64,000 nucleotides of DNA from Capra hircus (taxonomy: Eukaryota > Chordata > Mammalia > Artiodactyla > Bovidae). The stretch lies in NCBI RefSeq assembly GCF_001704415.2, contig NC_030822.1, positions 48,849,345-48,913,344 of the forward strand, in the 5' to 3' direction. The notes under the pieces were generated by a model. It saw only the letters and a list, made by a program, of their open reading frames with translations, was not told the origin of the DNA and searched no databases. This document shows positions 1-14,100 of this stretch, in pieces. A program made the position numbers and the translations under genes. How positions within the stretch are numbered: position 1 is the stretch's first letter; the number at the start of each line of letters is the position of its first letter.

Positions 1-1001
1 GAGCTGGTCAGAAAAGTGTCCGGCGAGGAGGCTGGTCTTGAAAGAGGGGTAAGGAGAAGGTGACGTGGATTTCCTTTCATCGGGGCAGTTAGGGCAGGGC
101 CATCAAAATGAGATGGAAAGTTATCTGAGAAAAATGTGTATTCTGGTCAGGACTTCACAGAGACAGGGCCGCAGAGGGAGGTGGTAGAGAGCACCTCTGG
201 AGGCCTGAAGGCTCAGGCTCTGCACTGTGAATGGTGAGCCATAGCAGTTTTCTGATCACTGGGGTAGAGGGTGCAAAGGGGTGTTTTGATAGTAGGATGC
301 TGAAAAATCACAGCAAGAGAAGTTGAAATTACAATACTTTATGCAGGACATGATGGGGGCCTGCATCAAGGAGGTGGCTGTGCTTGCGGACAAAAGAGAA
401 GACTCAAAACTCTTTGGGAACCTATTGATTTTATATGTGTGCGTGTGTGTGTCTATATACACACACGTATATGTGTGTGTTTTGGGCCTGTGTGATGTTT
501 TGGGAAGTCGATTTTGTGGGAAAAGGTGCTGTTCAGTTTTTAGCCATGTTGAGTTTGAGGAACTGGCAGAAAACTCAGCCAGAGATATGTGGGAAATGGA
601 ATAAGACAGGGATTCTTGCTTGGGAGAATGTTCTGGAAATGCAGGTATGTAACTCTTCTGTTTGACGGCAACAGAAATACTCTTGGGAAGGGGGAAACTC
701 TTTAAGGATTAAGGCAATAACCAGGGATGGAGAAGTAGAATCAAATCTATATAGAAGAAGTCAGAGGAGGAGGGGACGTGAGCTAATGGACATGAGGAGG
801 AGTGGTGAGCAAAGTAACAGGACCAGACAGAGTAAGTCAGGGAAGCCAGGCAGATGACTAGGTCAAGGAACAGGTCAAGGGATAAGGGAGTGATTAACCA
901 ATAAAAAGGTCAAACATAATGAGGACTGAAAAATTCTACTGGATGTATTGATTAAGAGGTTAAAAGTCAGTTCTAAGTAAATAAGTGTTGGGGACACTTA
1001 C
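1..1001. other. CRTAM intron 7 (partial), no exon seen
   Basis: The stretch lies downstream of CRTAM exon 7 in transcription direction. Neither strand shows the expected transmembrane exon. It contains a TG/CA tract with internal inversion at 431-481, but no young SINE. Confidence 0.6.
431..481. repeat. TG/CA microsatellite with inverted halves
   Basis: A run of GTGTGT is followed by TATATACACACAC and then GTATATGTGTGTGT. The alternating purine-pyrimidine content and inverted halves could fold into a hairpin or adopt Z-DNA. It is likely length-polymorphic. Confidence 0.8.
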
Positions 1002-1079
1002 CAGTGGCCAAATGAGAGACTTGAGTGGTTTGTTCTTCCTCTTCCTTGTCAATCTCTGACGTACTAGAATCTTCCATTA
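1002..1079 (-). CDS. CRTAM: CRTAM coding exon 7: acidic stalk segment
   Basis: The exon is 78 nt with acceptor TTGCAG and donor GTAAGT. It encodes VMEDSSTSEIDKEEEEQTTQ and then VSHLAT, matching human CRTAM just before the transmembrane segment. Four consecutive glutamates make it strongly acidic. Phase 1-1. This is the last CRTAM exon I can see; the transmembrane exon lies beyond the left edge. Confidence 0.9.
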
Positions 1080-4000
1080 CTGCAACCAAGATGAAAGTAA
1101 GACATGAGGTATTCGTATGACAGTGTATGTGCTATGTGGTATATATGCACATATTCATCCCAAAGCACCTTTGGAAACCAAATTGAAAGATCCTCATTCA
1201 AAACAATATCACTTTGGAACTACTGACTTCTTCCAAAAATTGTTGCAAATGGTCAGTTTCACTTTTTTTTTCCTTAAAGAGTCACTCAGTTGTATCCCAT
1301 TCTTTGCAACCCCATGGACTGTAGCCTGCCAGGCTCCTCTGTCCATGGGATTTCCCAGGTAAGAATACTGGAATGGATAGCCATTTCCTTCTCCAGGCGA
1401 TCTTCCCAGCCCAGGGATGGAACCCGGGTCTCCTGCATTGCAGGCAGATTCTTTACCATCTGAGCCACGAGGGAAGCCCTTCTTTTTTCAAGGTGAATGT
1501 TTAATGAACACTTTCTCTGTGCCAGACCTTAAACTGACCATTTGGTATATATTACTTCTCACTATAGGTCTGAGCAAACAGGTCTCAGTTCTATAGCAGA
1601 TAAGTGGCAGAGCCAATATAAAAACTCAGAATCCCAAATTTAAAACATTATATTTCCTCCCTGAACCAGGTCTATTAGTTGAAGCAGTTTTAGGATGCTT
1701 CAGGGCTGAATATTGAAGAATGGTACCTTAAGCCTGGTGAATAGAAATCCTACAACCTGAAATGCACAAAGCAGTGATTTTTATGTTGAAAACTGGCTCA
1801 GTTGCCATTCAGCCCAATGCTTGCTTCCTCCTTAGAAATAGGGTATACTATGATGATTTTGCGAGGTAAGAGAAATTAAAAAAATAAGATTCTTTTTTCC
1901 GATTTTGTTGTTTCTTTTCCCTGTTTTTTTTCCCTCCTCTGCACTCTTGGTTTGTAGCCCATTGCTCAGCGCCACCATGTGGGCCCTGAGAGGAATGAAA
2001 CCACCCCTTCTCTTGAAAATGGGTATTATTAACAGTAATACAATCGTAGAAATTGAAAGCTGAAAGGAATTTTAGAAACCATATTTCTTACATCTTCTGT
2101 TCTATATGAAAAAGCAGAGGAGAAAATTGAGTTATTCGGTAGTGGTGTAAGCCGATTTAAAGACAAATAGATTCTAAACACGTTTAAAAATATTGGTTTA
2201 TTTAACCAAGGTATGTGGCTGTTCCACTTCATAATATTTTCAATTTCCATTGCCCTGCAGAAAAAGTATATATGTATGTATGGTACATATATATTTATCA
2301 GTGCCTAAAGAACCTAAACATTTACTTTTAAGTATTAGTGAAGATAAACATTTAAAAAATGTGGTCTGATACTCAGAACTGTGGACATGATAGTGATATG
2401 AAAGCACTTCTCCCACCACACAATTTTCGAGAGACTCTGTTGAAACAGAAAGAGGACATGTGGAGATTTATGCCTTTCTGAATGAAGCTTACGGTCGTGT
2501 TCAAAGCACCGTGACAGCTGCATGCACGCATTCACTCATCCTGCACGTTTTGTGAGTACCTGCTACTGGCAGGTATCCAGCTAGGCAACATACAAAGATA
2601 AGTTAAATATATGATCATTGCCCAGAGTTAATCATCTAGTGGTTCACTGTCTAACCAAGCTGGGATTATAAACCAGGTTTTCTAAATTCTCCTTCATTTA
2701 TAGTTCAATCCTGTCATCAAACACTGAGTTCTTAAATATATTTTAGCACTCAGAATGTTACATTTCTATACTTTGGAGGTGTGTACAGTAAGCTTGAAAA
2801 ACACACATTTTTGCTTCTGTGTGTGTGGTTTTTTTTTTTTTTTAACCTCACTGATGAAAGAAAAGGAAATTAAAAAAATAAAATGCATATGGTAAGTTGA
2901 GGAAACAAAACAGGAGCTGGTGGCTCAGTGGTTAAGAATCTGCTTGCCAGTGCAGGGGACACGGGTTCGATCCCTGATCCAGGAAGATCCCGCACGCCGT
3001 GGAGCAACTAAGTCTGTGCGCCACAGCTACTGAGCCCAGGCTCTAGAGCCCGGGAACTGCACCTGCTGAGCCCACATGCCCCAACTACTGAAACCCAAGT
3101 GCCCCAGAGCCACTCTGCAGCAAGAGAAGCCACCGCAGTGAGAAGCCCCCACTGACTGCAGCTAGACAAAGCCTGTGCGCAGCAACTAGGACCCAGCACA
3201 GCCAAGTCAATAAGTAAAACTGTAAGAGCAAAACAGAACTATCTGAGTTCTTGACAACCAAGTAACTGATGAGCCTTCAAGGGTGACTTTGCTATTCAAT
3301 GACAACAGCAAAACTCCAGCTCCTGCATGTTGCGCTTTGCTGTTATCAAGTCTTTATTTTGTGTTTGGTCTGTTCTAGATGGAAGAACAAAGAAATGAGT
3401 CTCCTATAAGTGAACCCAACCTTGCCTTTTACCACGGAGGGATTCAGATGTCACAGTTGTATGTGTATGCCTGTGTGTGTGTGAGAGAGAGAGAAAGAGA
3501 ACTTACAAGGTGTTAGTTACTCTGAAGCCCCTCCCACTCACTGAACTCTCTGAATAAGGTGCTTCTCCTGGTCACCATGAAGCTGGAGCCAGTTGGAAGG
3601 AGCCTTCTATGGTCTTATTACAAATTAAAAGAAAAAAAGACGTTCTTGAAACTTAGAATGGGAAAAGTGACCTTCCCAGAGAATCATAATTTTTTTAAAA
3701 AGTTTTAATGTTTTTGATACTTACCAGTGCTATTGGGCTGCTGAGGGTCTTGAGAGGATAGAGAGCTTGTCTCCAGGGCAGCTGACGTTGTCTCTTGATC
3801 AGTAACTAGGAAAGGGGAAAAACAGAATTCCGCAACTACAGAGAGCAATTTTACCCACATTGTGCTCAGTACAGCAGATTGGAGAATATGCTTGGCTGCT
3901 ACCTGCTTGTGGAGGTTCTGCAGAAACCGCAGAATTAGGTGTTCTGCAGCCCTTGTGCTGGTGTTTGAATCTACATCCCGCTGATTGTCCATCTGCTAAA

Positions 4001-5093
4001 CTGCCTGGCTTAGAAGCGTAGCAGGCTGGACCTCTGTGGAGCAGTGCATTGGGCAGTGGTGGGCAGACTGTTCATCTCTATCTGTATCTCCCTATTAATA
4101 CTTATTAATCTGTCTATCTACTTAATCGCATATCTACCTGCCTATTTATTAGGTGGCTTTGGAGTCAGTGTCAGAGTGGGCTGAATTCCAATGCTGATCC
4201 TTGCCTGCCAATGATTAAATTTGGACCAGGTCCCTAATCTCTCATATGCAAGGCTTTCCCTTACTTGTAAAATGGAGGTACTAATACATTCACCTCTCGG
4301 AGTTTTTTGGTGAGAATAAATGATTTCATTTGTATGATATGTGTAGCCCCAAACCTGACTATTCATTAAGAGGCTTACCAAATGCTCTTGTAGACTATAA
4401 AATCAATGGTTAGGAATGTACCTAGAGGTTCAACTTAGCATAGGTTTGATCAGTCAACGAACAGGCCTGCAACCAGGGAGCTTATAAAAACAATGCCTGT
4501 TAATTTACAAATATTGATACTGATCTGTAATATCTTCATGGAATCTGTGAGTGCTTTCCAGTCTTTCATTTAATCAAAGGATTTTTCTGTGGCTTTTAAA
4601 TTATTTTCTTAATCAAACACTAAAAATTTAAAACTATAAAGATGCCTGAATCACATGCCAGCGGCTCTGAGAAAAGAAGAACCACTAAGGAGACACTGGA
4701 GAAATAGTAAAACAGATCACAAGGCTAAAGTGAGCTCTGTGGCCACAAAGAGGCCAGAGAAAATTGAAGAGAGGAGAAGTCGCCTGCAGTGAAAAGCTTG
4801 AAGACAAGTCAAATAGAAGAGCTGGAAGCAGATTACAAGATAAGGATAATGTGGCAACTACTGGGGACACAGAGAATAAAATTTATCGACAATGATTAAG
4901 ATCTAGAATAATGTATACTATATGAGTTCATATAATTACATAATTATGTACAAAATAGGTTATATATATATTACATATACTATATTCTATACACATTGTA
5001 TATATTGTGTGTATATGCCATAGTGTGTGCATACAATTGTCACATATATATTCAATAGTCTGTGTATGTATATATATATACATACATACATAC

Positions 5094-5124
<31 letters not shown>

Positions 5125-8100
5125 GTATGTATAGAACTATGGCCATCCAGGAGGAGAAGCTGTGATTTCTCCTTCAGCAATAATTTTGGTAGATGGTTTG
5201 AACAATTGCTGAAAATTAAAATATATATTTATTGATATTGTTGGTTCTTTTATTTAAAATCTGAACATCTTTCAGAGCCATTTAGGTAAAAAAAGCCGCA
5301 TTTTCTCTTTGGAGACCCTCCCGCCTCCCCCTGTGCCCTAGACTCCCTTCCATGGCTGGGGGTGGAGAATGAGGAGGGGGATGAGTGACTGAGAGGAAAG
5401 AATATTTACGTCAGATTACAGCTCCGCCCAATCTGGGGGCCGTGATTCTTCTAAACCCAGCTTCCTCAAGACCTACTTTTGGTTTGATGGGAAAGTGACC
5501 GGCGGAGAGCACAGGGTAGCGAGTGGGGAGTTGCTAACCACAGCGCCAGCCCCCGCAGAGCAGCAGGAGAGCTTTCTCACAGTGAGGTTCCTGTTCACAA
5601 GCACCTTTCCTCATCCGTTATTTCATTCGATACAGAGCTTTTTCAACAAACTCATGGTCATCCAGCAGCTTCCTCTTTCACTAGGGTGAGGGAATGCTTA
5701 TCCTTCAGGAATCTCTTTTCACACCGGGAGTGCTCACTCGTGTCCAACTCTTTGGGACCCCATGGACTAGCCCGCCAGGCTCCTCTGTCCACGGGGTCCT
5801 TCAGACAAGAGCACTGGAGTGGGTTGCCATGCCCTTTTCCAGGGTCACACTGAGAAGTACCTTATAAAGTAATGAAGGTTGGGGTCCTATGAATGATAGA
5901 TGTGTGATGCCCGCTACTTCTCAGAGGCCGCTTCTTGGCTCAAAACGTTTTATATAGTTTTTAAACTAATTCTTAAACCTTTGGTGATGGGATCAGGGAA
6001 CAGAGATTCTGAAAATGGAGGCAACCCTTCTTCACATTTAATGTTTGATTTCTTTTCATTTTTATTATTCTTAATTTTTGGTGTTCTCAAAATATTTTTT
6101 TAAAGATTTTTTTTAATGTGGATCATTTTCTAAAGTCTTTATTGAATTTGTTACAATACTGCTTGTTTTATGTTTTCATTTTCTGACTGTGAGGCATATG
6201 GGATCTTATCTCCCCGACCAGGGATTGAACCTGCACACCCTGCGTCGATCGGAAGCTGAACTCTTAACCAATGGGCCACCGGGGAAGCCCCTGCTCAGAG
6301 TATTAACATGGGTAGACTATGTTCTCTAAAACAGTTATAACAAAATAAATCTAAAGCATAGTCATGACTTAATGTGGGTACATGATTGCTAACATACAAT
6401 GATCTTGACAAGTTTAGATTTACTTCAGTCAGTTTTATCCCCTTGGGGATTAAGTACAGGGATGTAGTAAGCTTCACATGGTCTCTCCAAAAACATGACT
6501 GCAATAAAACTATTTTAGGTCAAGTTATGCCAGCTGTCATGATCAAAAAACAAGCATGACCCTGCTTGCATATGGCACTCTGTTAGGCTTTCTACACAAC
6601 TGGGATTCTTCTGTGTTGGAACAGTAACTCTGTCGCCCAGCTGGAGAAATTTCAATCATGAAAGAAATTTGTTATTTAAAAAAGCTTTGTGGACAGTGAG
6701 CTCACTCTGAAGGACTTTTCCTAATCTATTTCATCTTGTTTGATAGTGTGATATAAGGTTAATTTAAGATAATCAAAGACAGCCATTGGTGGTTCTTACC
6801 CAGATCTGCAAACCGAAAAGGTGCTACCAATTTTCTTCCTTGCAGGCCTTTGTGTCGGATAATGCAGCTTGCTGTTGAGTTTTTGCCATATGAGTGGACT
6901 GTCAGTGTGCTGGTGCTATTACACTTCTTCCCATCAGTTTCATATTCATGGTGGGTTTCACCTGTGAAACAATTTGAAGTGTGTGTGAGGTCGTGACAGT
7001 TTAATGCTATTGGGTGGCATGGTTCTCTGAGAAACCAATGCCCTTGACATCTTGGCAAACCTGTTAGTCTTCTAACCTCACTCTAATTTCCCTCAGCCAC
7101 CTGGGACGTGCTTGGCCCCATTCCCAAAGAGAAGCAAATGAACAAGAGTGGATAATTTCCTATAAACCCTGTACTACTGGAAAAAAAAAAATCCAAAGCT
7201 TATCATGGTTACACAAGAAAGACAGCCTAATGTGGAACACAAAGACCCAAGACCTTACTCAGGTTGAATGAATAAAGCAGATTAAAGAAAGGTCTAGAAT
7301 TGGCAGTGGACTGAACCTATAAATTGAATGAAATGTATGTTGAATCAGTTCCCAAGCATGACAGTTGGTTATCCTGCTTCAGTTAAAAGGCTCAAAGCTT
7401 AGGTTTTTGTTGTTGCTGCTGTTATCAGAATAGTTTTATCTGCCATAGGGAGTATGACATGATACTCCATTGTTCAAGCAAGATCTTATATGTTCCAATT
7501 GCATGTATTATGTTACATATATATTTTTAGAAATGTATTTATTTATTTGGCTGTGCCAGGTCTTGGTTCTGGCATGTGGGATCTTTAGTTGAGTCATGCA
7601 GAATGTTTAGCTGCAGCATGTGGGATTTAGTTCTCTGATTAGGGATTGAACCCTGGACCCCCTGCTTTGGGAGCATGGAGTCTTAGCCACTGAACCACCA
7701 GGGAAGTCCTAAACATATTTTGAATTCTGTGTCTGATACAAAGTTCATGCTCAGAGGTACAGGTAATAGCTATATTATGTCTTTTATGAAATTTTGTTGT
7801 TGTTGAGTCACTGAGTCGTGTCTGACTCTTTGCAACCCCATGGACTGCAGCATGCCAGTCCTCCCTGTCTCTCACTATCTTCCAGAGTTTGCCCACGCTC
7901 ATGTCCATTGAATCAGTGATGCTATCCAACCATCTTATCCTCTCCCGCTCTTCATAAAATGAAACTATATGCAGTGACATTGTTCAGTCACTCAGTTGTG
8001 TCTGACTCTGTGACGCCATGGACTGCAGCATGCCAGGCTTCCCTGTCCTTCACTATCTCTCGGAGTTTGCTCAAACTCATGTCCATTGAGTCTATGAAAC

Positions 8101-11100
8101 CATGATATTTAATACATGTACCATTTTAGGTTTCTACCTTGTTTTAAACAAAAGCATGTAACCATGTTATTTGTGTTGAGGCTTTCAAGAATAAGGCATA
8201 GTATCGATTGGTTTATAAGGATAATTTGTCTGGAAAAAGATGGATGAAATATTGAATGGGGTTTTCTGGCACTTTCTGCCACCAGAGGGTGCCAGAACAT
8301 TTAAAAATTCCTTAAAAATATAAATAGGAAGGAAAACAAAGGAGAAAAGAGAATGGTTTCTTCACTTACCATAGAGCTCCATGCCATTCCCTAAGAGCCA
8401 GGTTATCCGTGGAGGGGGCTTGTTTCTCATGGTGGAGCATTTCAGTACGACGTGTTCTTCTCCGTTGTGCGTCTTGATAACTGAAACTTGCAGGGTTGGC
8501 GTGACAGGAGTTGCTAGAAGAAAATTGATTTTTCTCTGCTTAATTAGCTGGTCTACATACCTCAGCAAAGCACAGAGCCTAATAATCTGTAGGGATCATT
8601 GTAGGGGGTGGTCTAAATAATGGCATATTTTTTCATTTGACCTTTCTCAGAATATAGTTAAGGGGATTTTATGTACTTGTAAAGCTACGCTGGCTGTCAT
8701 CAGAATATTTGTCACCCGGTGTGTGATTAGTCTCTGGAAATTCCCAAGTAGACTATGTTACAACAGTAATTCTTAAATTTTATAGATGAGTATATTTGAG
8801 TGGTAGAACACGAGGTGAGGAATAGAAGCTGGAATTCTGGTCCCATCTCTGTCACCAACTATTTGTAAGAACTTGGATAAGTCCCACAACCTCTTGGTGT
8901 ATCAGTTTCCTTGTCTGAGTCGTGAAGGAGTTGGTTTATGGGTTGGCTGTTTGAGCTCTAAACTTTCATGAGTCTAGGACTCACCTCAGTATAAGTTACT
9001 TCTGTCCCCTCCTCCCATCAAAGAGGCATTTCTCTAAAGGGCCCATCAGCCTGATTTCTTTTTACTTCTGTCTAGGAAAGTTTGCCTGGAAAATCCCATG
9101 GACGGAGGAGCCTGGTAGGCTGCAGTCCATGGGTTGCTACGAGTCGGACACAACTGAGTGGCTTCACTTTCACTTTTCACTTTCATGCATTGGAGAAGGA
9201 AATGGCAACCCACTCCAGTGTTCTTGCCTGGAGAATCCCAGGGATGGGGGAGCCTGGTGGACTGCCATCTATGGGGTCACAGAGTCGGACACGACTGAAG
9301 CGACTTAGCAGCAGCAAGAAAGTTTTTTCAGATAGGCTTATATCTTCTTCTCTGTTCTACCTCACACTGTGGGGTACAGAATGGGACCCTTTAACATCTA
9401 TTTACTCATCCATCTGCCATTAAGACATTATGAAGTCCGTTCCAAGTATGTACTAGATGCTGGCAATACAAATGTGGGAAAGACGAGGCCCCTCAAAGAA
9501 GAGCATGGTGATAAAAGCAGCCCCCTAAACTGCTCACTGAGAGATCACGTATCAGGTGCAGTGACAGAGGTAGGCATGGGGTGTTGTGAGAGGTGTTATG
9601 AGAGCCCCAGTAGAGCACAGACTTGGCCTGACCCAGAGTGATGTTGTGGGTGACCAGCAACATGAGGGAAAGGTGACCCCAAAGCTGAGTCTCGTTGCTT
9701 CTCAGAACCCCTAGGGAGCCACTCCTTCCCAGAGACTTTGTCACTGTGCCTTTATTTTATGGCAGGTACCACACTCAACTAATGCAAGAAGAGGAGTCTT
9801 AGGAACTCCTTGTGTGATATGTAGAATTATGGTATTTAGAGATCAATAAAAGGCAGTGTTTAAAACTGATCTGTTCTGCTACAAAAAGCAAAAAAGTCAA
9901 GATAGTAAGACTTAACACTGAACACAAAGGACCATCTGCAGAACTGAGCAAGTTCCAGCTGTCACTTCCTAGCCAAGCCTCCCAACCCCATCCCCCAACA
10001 GAAGAGAGGAACTTGTTTTGCAGAGGGTGTGAGCCGACTGTCCAGCAGAGTTACATCTGAATATATTTGATCTTAGGATATGCTGTCAGAAGTTTCTGCT
10101 AGATGTATGTATGTGTTTTGCCTTCCTGAACAACTGTGCAAACTCCTTGTGGGCAGAGATTGTGCCTAATTCATCTTTGATTCCTTGCAGCCCAGTACAG
10201 TGCCTGGCACAGAGTCACAGTTCAGCCAATACGAATTCTCTTTCCTTTTAGTTCCCTGCAGAGAAAATTTAGTTGATGCCAAAGACGATTTTCACAAACT
10301 CACATTTACTCTGGGACTTGCCACTCAAATTGCTCCTTTCTGTTTTGTCTCAACGAAGATGGCAGAGTTGCCAGGAAATGCCTTGCTGCAGGCAACATTT
10401 TTAAATTATAATATTGAGTTTAAAAATGAGATATCCTGTTCCTAAGTGTATCGCTCCCAGGCTGGGTTTACTGGCTTTCAGGCACCTACCTAACACGATC
10501 ACTTTCACTTCCTTTGTTCTCACGGACTTGCCGTAGTGCAGACACTTGTACACGCCTTCATCATGCTGTGTTACCTTCAGCACGCTGATGGAGAGCTGAT
10601 TGGAGGAGTGATGAAGAAGCTGGTATTTGGAACTTTTTAAAGCTGTACAAGAGGGGACAAGAACTGTTATAAGGAGAAGTATCAGATGAATGCAGACTCT
10701 CAGTGGATGGATTTTTCACAGGAATAGCTTTTGATTATCACACTTTAAGGGAATGGATGTCTCATCTTTAACTGAGCTGCCTTCCAAATTCTAGTGTTAC
10801 CAACTGGAGACCTCTCAATAGTTTGAAGTTAGTTTAGGAAATAAAGTATTTTAATACTAAGATCTGTGAAATAAGCAGTTTTATTTACGCTGGTAGGAAG
10901 TTATGAACCCTGGGCTGGCAAAGGGTTCAGGTGGCAGGAGGATCTTAAATAATTTTTTTTTTTACATTATGTATATGCCCCAGTGTAATTTGTCTTAGAA
11001 ATCCAGTTCTCTGTCTTGTCATACACAGCATTGTGATGCAATTATACTCCAATTAAATTAAAAAAAAACTATTGGAAAGCTATCCATAATTATCACTATT

Positions 11101-14100
11101 TAAATTTTATAGTCATATGAATAAGATTGGAACAAAAATAGTTGTCAAATTGATTTGATGACAAAGCTGTAAAATCTACTGTTCTTACAATTTCATATGA
11201 CAATGAATAACCAAGATATGTTTAGAAGAAAAGTTCATTATTATTTGAAATTTCCCAAAGAGTATGTAGTACTTTCAGATGTTTAGGGAATGGCAAAAAT
11301 AAACAAAAGCAACAACAAAACAAAACCAAAAAACCCCCACAAGAACATAAAATCTCCCACAGTTCCAGAAAGTTCTAGCCAACAGCAAGTATTCCTTTTG
11401 ATTCTGTCTTGATCTGGGATTTTCATCTCAAGTCAAAGGTCCCTTAGCGAATCAGAGGCTCCTGAAATGAGTGGTTTTCTTTCTTTTTTTCTAATGTTAA
11501 GATTTATAATGTGAACAAGCCTAAAATCATTAAACCTCAATTGGCTGACCAAGGAAGGTTGTTTCTCATCTGAAATAATGGTTATGGTGTCCTGGGACAC
11601 TGAGGTTCCCTGAGCTGGAATCCAGGTGTTCTCAGCCTCAGCACTACTGACATTTGGGTCCATAATTCTCTCCTGGGTGAGAGTACGGGGGGCTATACTC
11701 TGCATTATGCATGTTTAGCAGCGTCTCTGGCTGGCAACCCGCTCCAGTACTCTTGCCTGGAGAATCCCATGGACGGAAGAGCCTGGTGGGCTACAGTCCA
11801 CGGGGTTGCAGAGTGGGACACAACTGAGCGACTTCACTTTCACTTCACTGGTCTCTCTCCCTAGAGTCCAGATCCCCATGCCTTTTCTCAGTTATAACAA
11901 CCAAAACTATCCCATTGTCAAATATCCCGTGGAGGGCAAAAAAATACCCTTGAGGGAGAACCAGCACGCTAGATCAGGGCATTTGAGAATGTCCATCTTC
12001 TCCCAGTGTTACTGTTGTCATTTAGTTGCTCGGTTGTGTCTGACTCTTTGTGACCGCATGGGCTATAGCCCGCCAGGCTCCTCTGTCTGTAGAATTTCCC
12101 AGGCAAGAAGACTGGAGTGGGTTGCTATAGCTTTCTCCACGGGATCTTCCCAACCCAGGGACTGAACCTGCATCTCCTGCCTTGGCAGATGGATCCTTTA
12201 CCGCTGAGCCACCAGGGAAGCCCAGTTTAACCAAAACAAAAGCAACAGAAAGCATTATTTAACAGAATTCTCCTTAAAGGTCTCCTCTCAGAACTTTTAT
12301 CAATTAATATGTACTTATTCTATTGGAATCTAGTTGGTTTAGCTTAAAAGAATATATTTAGTTATTTTATAGTGAACCTATCAATTGTTATCATATTTTC
12401 TAAAGCACATCAAGTTTTTCTAGAGGGTCTGCTTTTACAAAGCAGAATGAAATTTGCTGTGTTGGATACTTTCCCAAGCATTTGGTAATTAGGAGTATTA
12501 AATGGAGATATAAAATGGTCTCATTATCAGGACTTCCCTGGTGGTCCAGTGGTTACGATTTTGCCCTCCAATGCAGCAGATACAATATTTGATCCTTGGT
12601 CAGGGAGCTAAAATCCCATATGCCTTGGGGTCAAAAATCCAAATCATAAAAACAGAAGCAATATTGTAACAAATTCAATAAAGACTTTAAAAATGGTCCA
12701 CATTAAAAAAAAAAAACTTAAAAAAAATCCAGTGTTTAAAAAAAATAGTCTCATTATAAAGGAAGGGTTTCATAAAATACTTCCCAAAGAAATGAACTAA
12801 ATAGGGTTAAAAAAAATCCCTTCCCACAAGGAAAAAAAAAAAAAAAAAAGCTGGGACCACATGAGGTGACAGATATTCACTAAACTTATTGTGGTATTAT
12901 TTTCCAATATATACATATATCAAAACATTATATGGTACACATTAAACCAATACAATGTTTAATACATTGAATACAATGAAAAAAGAGTTCCCTCCCATCT
13001 TAGGCATCTAGGACTCAATGTGTGTTTGTGAGAGAGGAAGGCTACTGTCCTTTTCAGAGTAAAACGTGCCACCAATTCCTATTGCTCAGCAATCCTGAGT
13101 TTTTGTTAAGACCATTGGGAGAAGGGGAGCCATTTTGGGGTGGGCTTTGATGTGTGACTCTGGGTTGCTCAGGTGGAAAACAGAGCTCCTGGCTGTAGAA
13201 GGGGGGTGACGTGTTGGCTGCCCAAGGACCGCGGGCCCCCCACCTGTCTGTCTGCGGCCACCTATCATCCTGCTGTCGGTGGTTTCATGGTCACTGAGAG
13301 TGAAAAAGTGACCTGGGGGTGAGGTGGGATGGTGGAAACGGGCTTTGTCATTTGAGCCCCCTTTACCAACCGTACTGGTGGGGTTTCCATTTCAGACTTC
13401 CTGCCAGAAAAAAAGCAGCTGTGTGTAAAACACAGGCTTCTGGGTGTGATTTACGTGTAACAGTAGGTGGGGCCAAGCCCACCACTGGGGTGACTCATGC
13501 TGACTTTCTGGCCCACCAGCCTGTCTGTCTGGAAAATCCATCAGGTTGAGGTCTGGCGGTGGTTTCTCTCTTCTTCACTTACCAGGTTGTTCATTGAAGA
13601 AAATGGTGAAGCCCGAGGGGGCCAGCCACTGCAGAGAGGTGGTCTCCTGAGAAACGGTACAGTTTAGAGTGAGTGTCTGGCCTTCCTCTATAGGGACAGT
13701 TTCCATGTGGTTGGTCCGAAAGGCCTCTGTGGAGGAAGAGAATTGTGGACCGTCAGACTGGCATGGGCCACACTACACCTGAATTGAGGCAAGGGCTTAG
13801 ACTCGAGGCAACCTCGTTCATCATTTGATCATTTGTATACGTTTGGAGAAGGAAATGGCACCCCACTCCAGTGTTCTTGCCTGGAGAATCCCAGGGACGG
13901 CAGAGCCTGGTGGACTGCCGTTTATGGGGTCACACAGAGTCGGACATGACTGAAGTGACTTAGCAGCAGCAGCATACATTTGTTAGAGAAACAGAACCCA
14001 AAGTCAATACCAAAAACTGCAAGGAGAGGAGGGAAACAGTGTGCTAGAGCAATCACGATGTCTCTTGAAGGAGCATGAATGAAGGGGTGGGTTTTGATGA

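Noticed and set aside
1..1001. CRTAM transmembrane exon
   Set aside because: No hydrophobic frame with flanking splice sites resembling the known segment could be found; it must lie further left.
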